Part shown: positions 25,048 through 34,472 of the stretch, piece by piece
Position numbering within the stretch: the first letter of the stretch is position 1
Layout: every line of letters begins with the position of its first letter
Assembly: GCA_030123605.1 (NCBI GenBank)
Contig: CP126123.1
Location: 2,584,001-2,648,000 of the forward strand
Length of the DNA stretch: 64,000 bases
Reading direction: 5' to 3'
Origin: Nitrospira sp.
GTDB lineage: Bacteria; Nitrospirota; Nitrospiria; Nitrospirales; Nitrospiraceae
Position numbers and translations under genes: made by a program
Notes under the pieces: generated by a model
The model's database searches: none
The model's input: only the letters and a program-made list of their open reading frames with translations
What the model was told of the DNA's origin: nothing

Positions 25048-26439
25048 TCAATCGCCCGCGTCGTCCTTGGTGGAATTCATCATCCGTTTGACGATGATTT
25101 TCCTGCCTACCGTCATGAGGGTGAAGGAAATGCCGAAGGCAATGGGAACAAAAATCGCCGTCGCCAGGGTCGCGTTCTTCAGCCACCCCATTTCATAACA
25201 GGCCTTCAGCACATAGCTCCCCAATCCCGTCAGGTAGTAGGTAATGACGATCACGGAAAGGCTCTCGACCGTGCGCTGCAGAATCGCCTGCGCCCGCGTC
25301 GTGGAATCCACGCTGGCCAGCAGTTTCATGTTCTGGTCCTGCAATCCGATATTCTGCTCTTGCAACCGCAATTCGATGTGGGTCCGGAGAACGGCCACGG
25401 TGGCTTCGAAATCCTTCTCCATGGCATCGATGCGCCGGAGCAGCTGCTGATACCCCTCCGTCACTCCGGTGATTTTCCAGATGACATACTCCGACAGTCG
25501 TCGTAGTGACCCATAGGGCCGTTCCTGCAATGATGCCATGTTACTCTGCACGATGCGGTCATAGGGGACCGACGCAGAAAGCCGGTATCGCATCGACTCC
25601 GCCAATCGGCTCACTTGCAAGAGGTCTTGGGTCAAGACCGTCAGCCACTTCTGCATGATTTGCGGCGTCGTCCCACTCAATTGTTCGATCAGCACGGCCC
25701 GCTGATGCAGGTGCCGCTGCTCGTAATCATGAATTTGATCGACGGCCCTCGAGAAGGCCTTCATCGGCAACATGACCAGATGGTAGTAGTTTTCGATGGC
25801 GACGACGGTATCCACGATCTTCGCCACCTGTTGCCTGAGCGCCTGTTCGGATGCCGAACACACCAGATACCGTTCCCGATCGAACTCGTCGGGCGTGAAA
25901 CTCGTCACCGCCACGATCTCGTCCCCCACAATGCGACTGCCGTATACCATGGCGCCGGGAAGCCGAGCCGGAAGTTCCTCTTCTGACGGCGGCACTTGAG
26001 GCAAAAACAACATGTCGAGGGCATTCACACGAAGACCGAGGGGAGAAAGAGGCATCACGAAGTCCGGGAACGTGATCGGTCCGAAATCGAGCGGGCTCGC
26101 CGCATCATGGACCACATGCCACACTTGATAGCTGTAATATTCCGTGTGGGCTTCCCAGACGACGACCAGCCGATCTCCGTTGTGCGCCGTCTTGAACCCA
26201 TACCCGAACCTCTCTTCGATCGCGCCCTCGGAAATATCCAGCGCCTGGAGAAGCTGTTGAAATTCACGGCGACTATTGGGTCGTTCGACCGGAGGGTTGG
26301 CCAGCCGATAGGCGACGTGATGAATGTGCGCCGGCACCCCCAACCACTGAGGAAGATATTGTTTGTTGGATTGATGGATCCGGTTCAAAAACCCGGCGGG
26401 ACGGGTCTCTTTTCCTGTGGACGCGGCAGAGTCCGTCAT
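25048..26439 (-). CDS. DUF3422 family protein
   Basis: 463 aa. Characteristic DUF3422 stretches include LLPQWLGVP-like QYLPQWLGVPAHIHHVAYRL, RLVVVWEAHTEYYSYQVW and TSFTPDEFDRERYLV. Near the C-terminus are two membrane helices (SVIVITYYLTGLGSYVLKA and ATAIFVPIAFGISFTLMTV), preceded by a coiled coil rich in Gln and Leu. The N-terminal domain is likely cytoplasmic. Function of the family is unknown. The start at 26439 is a choice; an upstream ATG at 26493 has its Shine-Dalgarno too close. Confidence 0.8.
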   Translation of the reverse strand: MTDSAASTGKETRPAGFLNRIHQSNKQYLPQWLGVPAHIHHVAYRLANPPVERPNSRREFQQLLQALDISEGAIEERFGYGFKTAHNGDRLVVVWEAHTEYYSYQVWHVVHDAASPLDFGPITFPDFVMPLSPLGLRVNALDMLFLPQVPPSEEELPARLPGAMVYGSRIVGDEIVAVTSFTPDEFDRERYLVCSASEQALRQQVAKIVDTVVAIENYYHLVMLPMKAFSRAVDQIHDYEQRHLHQRAVLIEQLSGTTPQIMQKWLTVLTQDLLQVSRLAESMRYRLSASVPYDRIVQSNMASLQERPYGSLRRLSEYVIWKITGVTEGYQQLLRRIDAMEKDFEATVAVLRTHIELRLQEQNIGLQDQNMKLLASVDSTTRAQAILQRTVESLSVIVITYYLTGLGSYVLKACYEMGWLKNATLATAIFVPIAFGISFTLMTVGRKIIVKRMMNSTKDDAGD

Positions 26440-26515
26440 ACCATCCGGCCTTCTGAGTGAAGCAGCCGAACGGCGCTTCCTCGCCGAACCCATCCTCCTT
26501 CAACGGACGGCTTCA

Positions 26516-26686
26516 TCACTCATCTTCCTCTTCAATGTCTTCGATGCCTTCGTAACTCACGTCCCCTTCATTGACGGACGAAGCCATCTTCTCGCAAGCC
26601 GACTCGATGATCTCTTCGGCTTCCTCGGGGGAATCGGCGGAAATCAAGAATTTCACGGTAATTCCAAAGCGCTGGTTCACAATCAT
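26516..26686 (-). CDS. 56-aa acidic protein
   Basis: Begins MIVNQRFGITVKFLISADSP and continues EEAEEIIESACEKMASS; it ends IEDIEEEDE. It has a strand-helix look, with a strongly acidic C-terminus and no signal peptide. GAAGGAG sits so close to the ATG that translation may begin at the in-frame GTG two codons later. It lies just upstream of the DUF3422 gene on the same strand. No family recognised. Confidence 0.6.
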   Translation of the reverse strand: MIVNQRFGITVKFLISADSPEEAEEIIESACEKMASSVNEGDVSYEGIEDIEEEDE

Positions 26687-26959
26687 ACTCCTTCGTACGA
26701 AATGGGCGGAGGAAAGCCTGTCACCTGTTGTGGCTCAGATACCATAAGCTCCCGCGCGTTGTCACCCTATGTGACGGGTGACGAAGGGAAACAAGTGTCC
26801 CGCGGTCTGCCGCCCACAGGAAACCCTACCGTACCTCTCAATCTGAAAGGATCCTGGCCCTGGCGATGAATGCCCGGCCTACTCAGCGCCGGTCATGGAG
26901 ATCGGATTGGGAAGGGAAGAAAGAAGGGATTTAAATAACCCTGCGGCCTGGAACCTGGC

Positions 26960-26989
26960 CCCGGCGCCCACTCACGGGAAGGCGCCGGG
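26960..26989. terminator. Hairpin downstream of the Pal-like gene
   Basis: CCCGGCGCC (26960-26968) pairs perfectly with GGCGCCGGG (26981-26989), loop 12 nt, 8 bp past the end of the minus-strand Pal-like gene. No T-run follows on that strand. Confidence 0.5.
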
Positions 26990-26997
26990 ATTCTCGC

Positions 26998-27777
26998 TTA
27001 TTTGCGGAGCAACATATGGCCGCGCCGATTCTGCTGATGACAGGCCTCATCATGGTCGGCACAGAAGGGACGATCCTTGCCATAGGAGACGATCGCCACT
27101 TGCTTGGGGCTCACGCCCAGATCAACCAGGATACGCTTGGCGGCTTTGGCCCGCTTTTCTCCGAGTACCAGGTTGTAGTCGTGCGTCCCACGCTCGTCGC
27201 AATGCCCGGAGACCTTGAGGAGCGCCTGAGGATGCTCCTTCAACCAGTCGGCATTGGACGTCAGCGAGGTCATCCCGTCGTCCGAAATATTATAGCGGTC
27301 GTACCCATAAAAGACGTCTTTCAATCCTGCTTCCATCGCGGCCGTTTCCTCGCGGCGAATTTCGGCGTACCACTTCTCGTCACGATCGACCGGCATCAAC
27401 ATGTTGCCGATATTACTCCGGCTGAGTCGCTCTTCTCCGGCGATTTGTCCGTTCACCAGGGGGGAAAACCCCCGCAACGCGCCCCCCTCTTCTGCTCCTG
27501 CGATTCCGACCCCTTGTCGGCCGGTGGAGGGAAATTGCCCATCACGAGTGCCTTCCCCCGCTGCAACACCGCCGCCGGAACGCCCCTGTCCATCACGGTC
27601 GCCTTGGCTAGAATAACCTTGGCCGGAGTCGCCTTGGCCATTGGGACGGCCTCCCTCAGAAGCCGACTGGTCTTCCGACCCTCCCTGCAGCCACTTCATG
27701 CTGCTGCATCCTGGTGTCGTCAATAGGACCACCGCCATTCCGCCCATTACCAATTGCGACAGGCTACGATACTTCAT
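26998..27777 (-). CDS. Peptidoglycan-associated lipoprotein (Pal/OmpA-C)
   Basis: 259 aa. Lipoprotein signal with TTPGCSS. A long low-complexity linker of Gly, Gln and Ser follows (residues ~30-110). The C-terminal OmpA-like domain includes VFYGYDRYNISDDG, LLKVSGHCDERGTHDYNLVLG and KRAKAAKRILVDLGV. GHCDERGT is the Pal variant of the peptidoglycan-binding motif. It should tether the outer membrane to peptidoglycan. tolB/tolA/tolQR are not next to it, and the unusual Cys-containing tail (FCADHDEACHQQNRRG) resembles Pal ends in related genomes. Confidence 0.85.
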   Translation of the reverse strand: MKYRSLSQLVMGGMAVVLLTTPGCSSMKWLQGGSEDQSASEGGRPNGQGDSGQGYSSQGDRDGQGRSGGGVAAGEGTRDGQFPSTGRQGVGIAGAEEGGALRGFSPLVNGQIAGEERLSRSNIGNMLMPVDRDEKWYAEIRREETAAMEAGLKDVFYGYDRYNISDDGMTSLTSNADWLKEHPQALLKVSGHCDERGTHDYNLVLGEKRAKAAKRILVDLGVSPKQVAIVSYGKDRPFCADHDEACHQQNRRGHMLLRK

Positions 27778-28075
27778 GACCCATGCTCCTTCACGATGAG
27801 GTGTTACCGTTGTCCGACGTTACAACTATAGCAGCTGCCGAAGCAGTCGCCGGTCGAGCCTCGGATTCTCATCGACAGCGGAAGGGATAACGGCGGGAAT
27901 ACAAATAGTTAGCGCGGAAAATCCGCATCGGTTCCAACTCAGGCCGATTGCGGGCACTCCAAACGGGAGGCCGTTGTCGATGGGCTATCGACCCTGCAGA
28001 GCTTGAAAATATCAGAACAGCGAACCTGTGGGGACGAACAGGGGAGAGGGGCGAAAAATTCGTGTTGTGGATACC
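27778..28075. other. Intergenic stretch, nothing recognised
   Basis: 298 bp between the Pal-like gene start and the tRNA 3' end. No convincing reading frame, repeat or RNA motif was seen; the promoter of the Pal-like gene should lie in its left part. Confidence 0.4.
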
Positions 28076-28152
28076 TGGTGCGCCCGGAGGGACTTGAACC
28101 CCCAACCCTCGGATCCGAAGTCCGATGCTCTATCCAATTGAGCTACGGGCGC
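28076..28152 (-). tRNA. tRNA-Arg (anticodon TCG)
   Basis: A 77-nt cloverleaf. The acceptor arm GCGCCCG pairs with CGGGCGC, the D-arm is GCTC...GAGC, and the anticodon stem TCGGA/TCCGA encloses loop CTTCGGA. The T-arm carries GGTTCAAGTCC. Discriminator A and CCA are encoded (28079-28076). Anticodon TCG reads CGN arginine codons, mainly CGA/CGG. Confidence 0.93.
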
Positions 28153-28246
28153 GCGCCGGTATAAGAACCATGTTGCCGAGGTGTTGTCAAGAATAGCGAA
28201 GGCAGGCCGCCCTCGCCGACGGACACCTTGGGGAAGATGGGGGGAA

Positions 28247-28777
28247 TCAGCCGGTCGGTTTGTGCGAAAGCAGCTCCAAGATACGCTCCGCCACCTCGGC
28301 CGTGGAAACGCCGTCTGTCGGCACGAGATGGTGGGCCGCCGCCTGGTATTTAGGGGTCCGTTCAGTCAAAACCTCGCGAATTTCGTCCGTAAACGATTTC
28401 GTGCCGGTCAATGACGGGCGCTGGGTATCGCCGCCGATGCGGTTGGTGATGGTCTCCACACTGGCTGTGAGCCAGACGACCGTCCCGGTGCGTCGCAGCC
28501 CATCCGCATTTTCGGGCCGCAAGATGGCGCCGCCGCCGGTGTCGATGATCAATCGTTCCTCCGCGGCAACGTCCTGGCACACGGCCGCCTCCAGGTCGCG
28601 AAAATGTTCCCATCCGAACTGTTTCACGATCTCCGGAATGGACAATGCGGTCCGCTTCACCACCTCGGCATCCGTGGATACCAGCCGCCGATGCAGCCTC
28701 CGAGCCAGGATCTTGCCGACCGTGCTTTTGCCGGTCCCTCGATAACCGATCAAGACGAGATTTTTTTGGGATTCCAT
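28247..28777 (-). CDS. aroK: Shikimate kinase
   Basis: 176 aa. Walker A LIGYRGTGKSTVGKILA, DTGGGAILRPEN for shikimate binding, and RPSLTG lid-type residues. It phosphorylates shikimate at O3 with ATP. It follows aroE on the same strand, 54 bp apart; the downstream enzyme aroA is elsewhere, at 50.3-51.6 kb. Normal length and intact. Confidence 0.95.
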   Translation of the reverse strand: MESQKNLVLIGYRGTGKSTVGKILARRLHRRLVSTDAEVVKRTALSIPEIVKQFGWEHFRDLEAAVCQDVAAEERLIIDTGGGAILRPENADGLRRTGTVVWLTASVETITNRIGGDTQRPSLTGTKSFTDEIREVLTERTPKYQAAAHHLVPTDGVSTAEVAERILELLSHKPTG

Positions 28778-28831
28778 GGTCAGAAAGGGGTGGCCGGTGC
28801 AGGCCTTTGATCCGAACGGACGCCCGACCCT

Positions 28832-29686
28832 TCACTCAAAGCGGGACTCCAGCACGTGCCTCATCACATCGGTCGGGGCCGAGTGTTTGGTCCAGAGTTC
28901 GAATTGCAGCACCGCTTGATTGAGAAACATCTCCAGCCCCGGAATGGTCCGACAACCGGCCGCCTTCGCTTCCTGCAGTAATTTCGTCTCGCGCGGATTG
29001 TAGACGATATCCATCACCGTCAGTTCCGGCCTGAAGAGATTCGCCGGCACACAGGACTCGTCTACGCGAGGGTACATGCCGACCGGTGTGCAATGGATCA
29101 ATGTGCGCACGTGCGGTACCCAGTTGCGGAGCGTATCCAACGTCAGCGGGCCTTCTTCGATAGGAATCGCCGCCTTGCCACGCAGATCTTTCACCAGTTT
29201 CTGCCGTTCGGCCTCCTCGATGCCGAGAATTGTGAGCCCGGCGATCCCGGACCCTGCCGTCAGCGCAAAGGCAATCGCCCTGGCTGCTCCGCCGGAACCC
29301 AAAATCAACACTCGGTGACCGTCGAGCAGAGCACCGCCTTCTTTCAACGCGCGTAACGCGCCGGAGGCATCCGTGTTGTACCCCTTCAGCTTCCCGTCTT
29401 CGACCAGAATGGTATTGATCGCGCCGATGTGTTTCGCGGTAGGCTCCACTTCGTCCAAAAACGGAATCGCCGCCACCTTGTGCGGGATCGTCACGCTGAA
29501 CCCGCGCGCATTACCCAGCGCCCGTACCCCTTTCAGGGCGTCACCGAGGGATTCCACGCGAAAGGCCAGGTACACCAGATTGAGTCCCACTTTCTGAAAG
29601 GCTGCGTTGTGAATGGCCGGTGAAAGCGAATGCTCCACCGGATTGCCGATGATGCCGCACCATTGAGTCTGCACCGTGATGTCCAT
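28832..29686 (-). CDS. aroE: Shikimate dehydrogenase (NADP+)
   Basis: 284 aa. Substrate motif NPVEHSLSPAIHNAAF, catalytic Lys in VTIPHKVAAIPFLDE, GYNTDASGALRAL, and nucleotide-binding LGSGGAARAIAFAL. It reduces 3-dehydroshikimate to shikimate. The ATG at 29686 is used in preference to a TTG two codons upstream. Just upstream is a small secreted protein gene. Confidence 0.95.
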   Translation of the reverse strand: MDITVQTQWCGIIGNPVEHSLSPAIHNAAFQKVGLNLVYLAFRVESLGDALKGVRALGNARGFSVTIPHKVAAIPFLDEVEPTAKHIGAINTILVEDGKLKGYNTDASGALRALKEGGALLDGHRVLILGSGGAARAIAFALTAGSGIAGLTILGIEEAERQKLVKDLRGKAAIPIEEGPLTLDTLRNWVPHVRTLIHCTPVGMYPRVDESCVPANLFRPELTVMDIVYNPRETKLLQEAKAAGCRTIPGLEMFLNQAVLQFELWTKHSAPTDVMRHVLESRFE

Positions 29687-29699
29687 GGGCAAGCGCCTT

Positions 29700-30029
29700 C
29701 TACTTCTTGAGCGTGACGGTCAATGCCACATACTGCGGTCCCTGCACGTGATACAACACCGCCACATGATCGTCTTTTTTGAGGTCCTTGACGGCCTTTG
29801 GGCCGCCCTCGAAACGGGTTTTGTCATTGGCCACAAAGGTGAAGCGGCTTCCGCCGCCGTCTTTCTTGACGGCGAACTTTCCGGATGAGAGGTCCACCGA
29901 CAAGATCGTCCCCACAAACTCCGTTCCGGTCTCCGCTCGCGCCGGTTCAGATTCCGGCATCCCACAGAGGATGGTGGCCAAGAGGAAGGTCGCAACGACG
30001 ACTGCGCCCAGACGTGGCAAAAGACTCAT
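29700..30029 (-). CDS. Small secreted protein of unknown function
   Basis: 109 aa. The signal peptide MSLLPRLGAVVVATFLLATI is probably cut near ARAE. The mature part, EFVGTILSVDLSSGKFAVKK then SRFTFVANDKTRFEG and KKDDHVAVLYHVQGPQYVAL, looks like a small OB-like beta-barrel domain seen in DUF5666-type periplasmic proteins. Encoded between the SDR gene and aroE with short gaps (12 and 13 bp), so co-transcription is likely. Role unknown. Confidence 0.7.
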   Translation of the reverse strand: MSLLPRLGAVVVATFLLATILCGMPESEPARAETGTEFVGTILSVDLSSGKFAVKKDGGGSRFTFVANDKTRFEGGPKAVKDLKKDDHVAVLYHVQGPQYVALTVTLKK

Positions 30030-30041
30030 GATCGCCTCCTC

Positions 30042-30803
30042 TCACCCTTTGCTGATGGTCATGCCTCCATCGATGGAGAACGTCGCTCCGGTCACCCAGG
30101 TCGCCTCATCGGAGGCCAGATAGAGCACCATCTTCGCTACCTCTTCAGGCTTGCCGGGCCGCCGAATGGCATAATGCGCCAGGATCGGGTCGAGGCTGGC
30201 AGGGTCGTTCATCAACGATGCCGCCATGGGGGTGTCCACCAGACCGGGGTTGACCACGTTGCACCGGATGTTGTCGGAGGCATAATCAACCGCGATCGAC
30301 CTGGTCAACGCATCCAGTCCGCCTTTTGACGCGGCATACGCCGGCAAGCCTCGAATCCCGACCAGGCTGGCCACGGTGGAAATATTGATGATCGCGCCGC
30401 CGCCGCTCTTGATGATCTCGGGAACCGCCGCCCGCGTCATCCGAAAGACCCCTGTGAGGTTGATGTCCAACACATTCATCCAGGTCGCATCGTCCGTTTC
30501 ATGCAGCCGCTTGCCGAAATCGCCGATCCCGGCATTGTTCACGAGGATATGGAGCTTACCGAAGGTGCGTAGGGTCTGCGCAACCACTTCCTGCACGTGG
30601 TTCTCATCCGTGACCGATCCGACGACAGCCAAGGCCCGTCCCCCGTTCACACCGATCCCCTTCACGACGCGATCAAGCTCTTCCTTCCGACGGCCGGTTA
30701 CGACGACGGAAGCCCCTTCATCGGCGAACAGCTTGGCGATCGCCTCCCCGATTCCTGCGTTGCCTCCGGTGATGATGGCTACTTTCCCCTGCAACCGATT
30801 CAT
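30042..30803 (-). CDS. Short-chain dehydrogenase/reductase
   Basis: 253 aa classical SDR. Cofactor motif TGGNAGIGEAIA, NNAG (LVNNAGIGDFG), catalytic Ser/Tyr/Lys with YAASKGGLDALTRS. VVVTGRRKEELDRV, with basic residues after strand 2, suggests NADP(H). C-terminal YLASDEATWVTGATFSIDGG matches the FabG/glucose-1-dehydrogenase-like group, but substrate cannot be read from sequence. Its start overlaps the trmI stop by 4 bp. Confidence 0.9.
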   Translation of the reverse strand: MNRLQGKVAIITGGNAGIGEAIAKLFADEGASVVVTGRRKEELDRVVKGIGVNGGRALAVVGSVTDENHVQEVVAQTLRTFGKLHILVNNAGIGDFGKRLHETDDATWMNVLDINLTGVFRMTRAAVPEIIKSGGGAIINISTVASLVGIRGLPAYAASKGGLDALTRSIAVDYASDNIRCNVVNPGLVDTPMAASLMNDPASLDPILAHYAIRRPGKPEEVAKMVLYLASDEATWVTGATFSIDGGMTISKG

Positions 30804-31684
30804 GCGTTCGACTCTCCCTCTTCGCGTGCTTCCTGCTCACCCTCGTCGGCCGACTCCGTCGCGGTTGCGGTCGCCCTCCCGGCATGCGACCACCAACCGG
30901 CTTCAACCTTCCTCGCGACGGTGATGAAACCGGAATGGGCCACCATCCGATGGTCAGGACGGACACTGCGCCCCTGAATCGACCAGGTCCTGAGCAGGGT
31001 TTCAAAGGTTTCGACCATGCCGAACACCGCGGTCCGTTCCAGCGCCTCCACGGTTTGCATGACTTGCGGGATGGTCGGCACAAAACTCAGATAGATGCCG
31101 CCGGAACGCAACACAGTCGCGGCATGCGGCACCACCTGCCAGGGTTCCGGCAGATCCAGCACGAGACGATCGAACGGACGCCCGTCTTCGAGCACATCGA
31201 TGCCCTCATAGGCATTCTTTCGACAGGGCATCAGGGTGGAGACCGGCCCCATGTACCGTTCGATGTTCGTCAGCGCGGTACGGGAAAAATCGTCGCGAGC
31301 CTCATAGCTCACGACCAATCCGGTCGGACCAACGGCACGCAACAGGGCCATCGTAAGCGCACCTGATCCTGTTCCCGCCTCAAACACCCGCGCGCCGGGA
31401 TAGACATCGGCCCACATCGGGATCAGAGACAGATCCTTGGGATACAACACCTGCGCCCCGCGAGGCATTTTGAGGACGTACTCCCCAAACGTCGGTCGTA
31501 ACGCCAGAAATCGTTTGCCTTTGGAGAGGATCACGATCGAGCCGTCCGGCTTGCCGATCAGCTCGTCGTGCGGAATCGTCTCGCCGCTGAAATGATAGGT
31601 ATCGCCGGCCTTTAACGTCAGGGCATACTGGCGACCCTTCTTATCCACGAGGTGGACCCGTTCGCCGTTTTTCAGTTGCGCCAT
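30800..31684 (-). CDS. trmI: tRNA (adenine-N1-)-methyltransferase
   Basis: 294 aa. N-terminal beta domain (NGERVHLVDKKGRQYAL), a linking PRGAQVLYPKDL, then a Rossmann methyltransferase with VFEAGTGSGALTMALLRAVG for SAM and LDLPEPWQV. TrmI makes m1A58 in the T-loop of tRNAs. It overlaps the SDR gene by 4 bp. The C-terminal ~25 residues are acidic and low-complexity (ESADEGEQEAREEGES). Confidence 0.92.
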   Translation of the reverse strand: MAQLKNGERVHLVDKKGRQYALTLKAGDTYHFSGETIPHDELIGKPDGSIVILSKGKRFLALRPTFGEYVLKMPRGAQVLYPKDLSLIPMWADVYPGARVFEAGTGSGALTMALLRAVGPTGLVVSYEARDDFSRTALTNIERYMGPVSTLMPCRKNAYEGIDVLEDGRPFDRLVLDLPEPWQVVPHAATVLRSGGIYLSFVPTIPQVMQTVEALERTAVFGMVETFETLLRTWSIQGRSVRPDHRMVAHSGFITVARKVEAGWWSHAGRATATATESADEGEQEAREEGESNA

Positions 31685-31806
31685 AACCCGGCATTCTAGG
31701 AGACTGACGATGGGTTTTCAACCGAACCACATCCCGTCACGCTCCTCGCCTCTCCATCCTTCTCTTCTCGTCACACGAGTCCTCGGTGATCGCATGGCCG
31801 ATCCCC

Positions 31807-31834
31807 TTGACAGTTCAGAGAGAGTTCCTATCTT
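31807..31834 (+). promoter_or_regulatory. Candidate sigma-70 promoter of the sigma-factor gene
   Basis: TTGACA (31807-31812) and TATCTT (31829-31834), spacer 16 bp. This leaves a leader of about 165 nt before the sigma-factor start. The rest of the 321-bp gap (31685-32005) shows no gene. Confidence 0.5.
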
Positions 31835-32005
31835 CCCTTCTTGGTAATCCAAACAGTGCTCTGTCTCGTAGTATTTCCGACAGAAGCGTGAAAGAAGGAA
31901 CGCGTGTGAATCCTTTCTTCAGAGTCTTGTCTCTAATGAAGTGATTGCCTACAGCCTCTCCGAGCAATCAGAGAGCAAACCTCCCCAGGACGGGGAAGAG
32001 GGGTG

Positions 32006-33265
32006 ATGAACATGAAAGAGTCCCTCGCGATTCATGACGATACAGAACCAACGGTCGCGGTGCGGGTGGACCCTGATGCCGACGATCCGGAAGCCAGCGA
32101 TTTGCTGGAGAGTATCGCTCAAGACGATCAACCGGAAGCAGAAAACGAGGAAGCTGCAGCGGAAAAGGCCTCCCGATCGGCATCTGCGCCTTTTCTCTTG
32201 GAATCATTATATTTTCGTTCCTTCGGCGAACGCCGGCTCCTTGAGCGGGATGAAGAGATCGCCCTGGCGAAACATATCGACCTCGGCACGCGTCGGATTC
32301 GCCAAGCGCTGCAACAGGCCGCCAAAGTCGGCGGTCGCCTGAAACGAACGGAGCGCACCATCGAATGCATCCAGACGTTGCAGACGGTGAGGAAGCTAAG
32401 CGGACTCTCGGCACTGGCTCTCAATCACGCGGAAACTTCGCTGGAACAGCTGCGACAGGAAGCGGGAAGCGGAGGGAAACAGGGCGCGTCGATTCAGAAG
32501 GAACTGGAGGTCTGGCTGGAACAGCTGCGGACGGCTCGCATCACCTTGGAAACCGCCAAAGACGAATTGGTGCGCTGCAACCTGCGGCTGGTCGTGGATG
32601 TGGCGAAACATTACACTGGTCGCGGGCTCACGCTCCTGGATCTGGTGCAAGAAGGCAATATCGGCTTGATGAAAGCAGCCGAGCGGTATCAATATCGAAA
32701 GGGGTTCAAATTCAGTACGTACGCCACCTGGTGGATTCGGCAGGGCATCACCCGATCATTGGCCGATCAGTCGCGCACGATCCGAATTCCTGTCCACCAG
32801 ACGGAAGCGTCGAACCGCATTCTCCGGGCTTCACGCCGACTCGTGCAACAATTGGGGCGCCAGCCGAGACTGGAAGAGGTGGCCTTCAGCATGCGGATGC
32901 GGCCCGACCGCCTGCATGAAACGATTCAGGCCTTCCAAGAGCCGGTGGCATTGGAACACCGAGTCGGCGACGGCGGCACGGAACTGGGCGAACTGTTGCC
33001 CGACCAGCAGGCGGTCCCGCCGGATGCCCATGTGAACCGCACGGAACTCACCCGTGAAATGGATCGGATCCTCGGAACCCTGACCCCGAGAGAACAAACT
33101 GTGATTCGACTGCGGTTCGGCATCGGCGAAGACCAAGCCCGTACCCTTGAGCAGGTGGGGCAACACCTGTCGGTCACCCGTGAACGGATTCGCCAGATCG
33201 AAGCCAAGGCGCTCAAGAAACTCAAGTCTCCCATGGTCAAGGAGATGTTCGCGGCGATCAAGTAA
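32006..33265 (+). CDS. Group 2 sigma-70 factor (RpoD/RpoS-like)
   Basis: About 419 aa. It lacks region 1.1. The N-terminus is acidic, then region 1.2 ([18 protein letters not shown]), a non-conserved helix block, and region 2 ([40 protein letters not shown]). The -10 contacts are therefore intact. Region 4 HTH includes [15 protein letters not shown] and [18 protein letters not shown]. Likely an alternative stationary-phase/stress sigma. An in-frame GTG precedes the ATG. A good terminator follows. Confidence 0.9.
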   Translation: MNMKESLAIHDDTEPTVAVRVDPDADDPEASDLLESIAQDDQPEAENEEAAAEKASRSASAPFLLESLYFRSFGERRLLERDEEIALAKHIDLGTRRIRQALQQAAKVGGRLKRTERTIECIQTLQTVRKLSGLSALALNHAETSLEQLRQEAGSGGKQGASIQKELEVWLEQLRTARITLETAKDELVRCNLRLVVDVAKHYTGRGLTLLDLVQEGNIGLMKAAERYQYRKGFKFSTYATWWIRQGITRSLADQSRTIRIPVHQTEASNRILRASRRLVQQLGRQPRLEEVAFSMRMRPDRLHETIQAFQEPVALEHRVGDGGTELGELLPDQQAVPPDAHVNRTELTREMDRILGTLTPREQTVIRLRFGIGEDQARTLEQVGQHLSVTRERIRQIEAKALKKLKSPMVKEMFAAIK

Positions 33266-33297
33266 CGGCGACATCGGGCGGTCACATCGGTGCGATT

Positions 33298-33330
33298 CGG
33301 GCGAGGCCACCACCTCGCCCGTGCCGTTTT
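33298..33330 (+). terminator. Intrinsic terminator of the sigma-factor gene
   Basis: Perfect 9-bp stem CGGGCGAGG / CCTCGCCCG, 6-nt loop (ccacca), then tgccgtttt. It starts 33 bp after the sigma-factor stop. Confidence 0.75.
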
Positions 33331-33392
33331 GAGTGTGCTTTCGCCCTTCCGGCTGTTGTGAGAGAATGCGCCGACGAAAGGACCGTTCTCCC

Positions 33393-34469
33393 ATGGTGAC
33401 TGGTTCCGACAACCGCGACACCTCTCGGCGGTCCGGCCGCGGACGGTGTCCGACGTTGGGACTCCTCTCACTCTGTCTTTTCACTTTCGCCGCACCGGCT
33501 TGGAGTGCGGACCAACCTTTCGCCGAGCAGACTTCGCTGAAGGAACTGTCTGTACCGGCCGTAGTAGCGAAGGTGCGCCCGTCGGTCGTCACCGTACTCA
33601 CGCGCGGCCTTCCCCCAAGAGGAACACAATACGGAGCCCCCTCCGGATCCGGCTCCGGAGTGATTATCGATGCCGACGGACACATCCTCACCAACAATCA
33701 CCTGGTACAAGGAGTGACCAGCGTCGTAGTCGGGCTCTCGACGGGCCGACTGACACCGGGCCGGGTGGTTGCCCGCGATTTCTTCCTCGACCTCGCCCTC
33801 GTCAGCATCACCGCGACGGACCTGGTACCGGCCGAAACCAGTCGGCGCACGGCCTTTGAGATCGGTGAGACCGTCATCGCCATCGGGAATCCCCTCGCTC
33901 TGAAGGGAGGTTCGACCGTCACGGTCGGAGTGATCAGCGCGCTCGATCGTTCGGTCCTCACACCGGAAGGAGAAACTCTCTACGATCTGCTTCAAACGGA
34001 CGCGGCCATCAATCCCGGTAACAGCGGCGGCCCGCTTGTCGATCGCTACGGTCAGGTGGTCGGGATCAATGTTGCGATCGCTCCGTCGGCGCAAGCCATC
34101 AGTTATGCCATCGCCATGGAATCCATCACTCCCCATCTCCGGTCGATGATCGACCGTGGGTCCGTACTGCGTCCGGATCTCGGCTTGATTCCCTTGACCG
34201 TCACACCGAGCGTCGCCGCGAGTTTCGATCTCGAACATGACCGTGGAATTCTCGCTCTCCAGGTGGACCCGGCCAAACCGGCCGGCCAGGCCGGATTGCA
34301 GTCCGGTGACGTGGTGACCGCCGTCGACAACCACCAGATCTTCAACATCGGCGATTTCTGGCACGCCGTCGGTCGCGCAGGAGCGCAGATGTCGTTTCAG
34401 ATCGCGGCGCAAGGAAAGACCGGCACGGCGACGATTACCGTTTCGCGCTCCGCTCCGTCAGGGCCTTAA
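33393..34469 (+). CDS. HtrA/DegP-like trypsin-type serine protease with PDZ domain
   Basis: 358 aa. A hydrophobic export segment (LGLLSLCLFTFAAPAWS) is followed by the protease domain. The triad is His in ILTNNHLVQGV, Asp in DFFLDLALVSI, Ser in NPGNSGGPLVDRYG. One C-terminal PDZ domain (LGLIPLTVTPSVAASF; AGLQSGDVVTAVDNHQ). A single PDZ suggests a DegS-like or small HtrA quality-control protease in the periplasm. The start is uncertain: 33366 is an alternative. lipB follows within 4 bp. Confidence 0.88.
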   Translation: MVTGSDNRDTSRRSGRGRCPTLGLLSLCLFTFAAPAWSADQPFAEQTSLKELSVPAVVAKVRPSVVTVLTRGLPPRGTQYGAPSGSGSGVIIDADGHILTNNHLVQGVTSVVVGLSTGRLTPGRVVARDFFLDLALVSITATDLVPAETSRRTAFEIGETVIAIGNPLALKGGSTVTVGVISALDRSVLTPEGETLYDLLQTDAAINPGNSGGPLVDRYGQVVGINVAIAPSAQAISYAIAMESITPHLRSMIDRGSVLRPDLGLIPLTVTPSVAASFDLEHDRGILALQVDPAKPAGQAGLQSGDVVTAVDNHQIFNIGDFWHAVGRAGAQMSFQIAAQGKTGTATITVSRSAPSGP

Positions 34470-34472
34470 TCG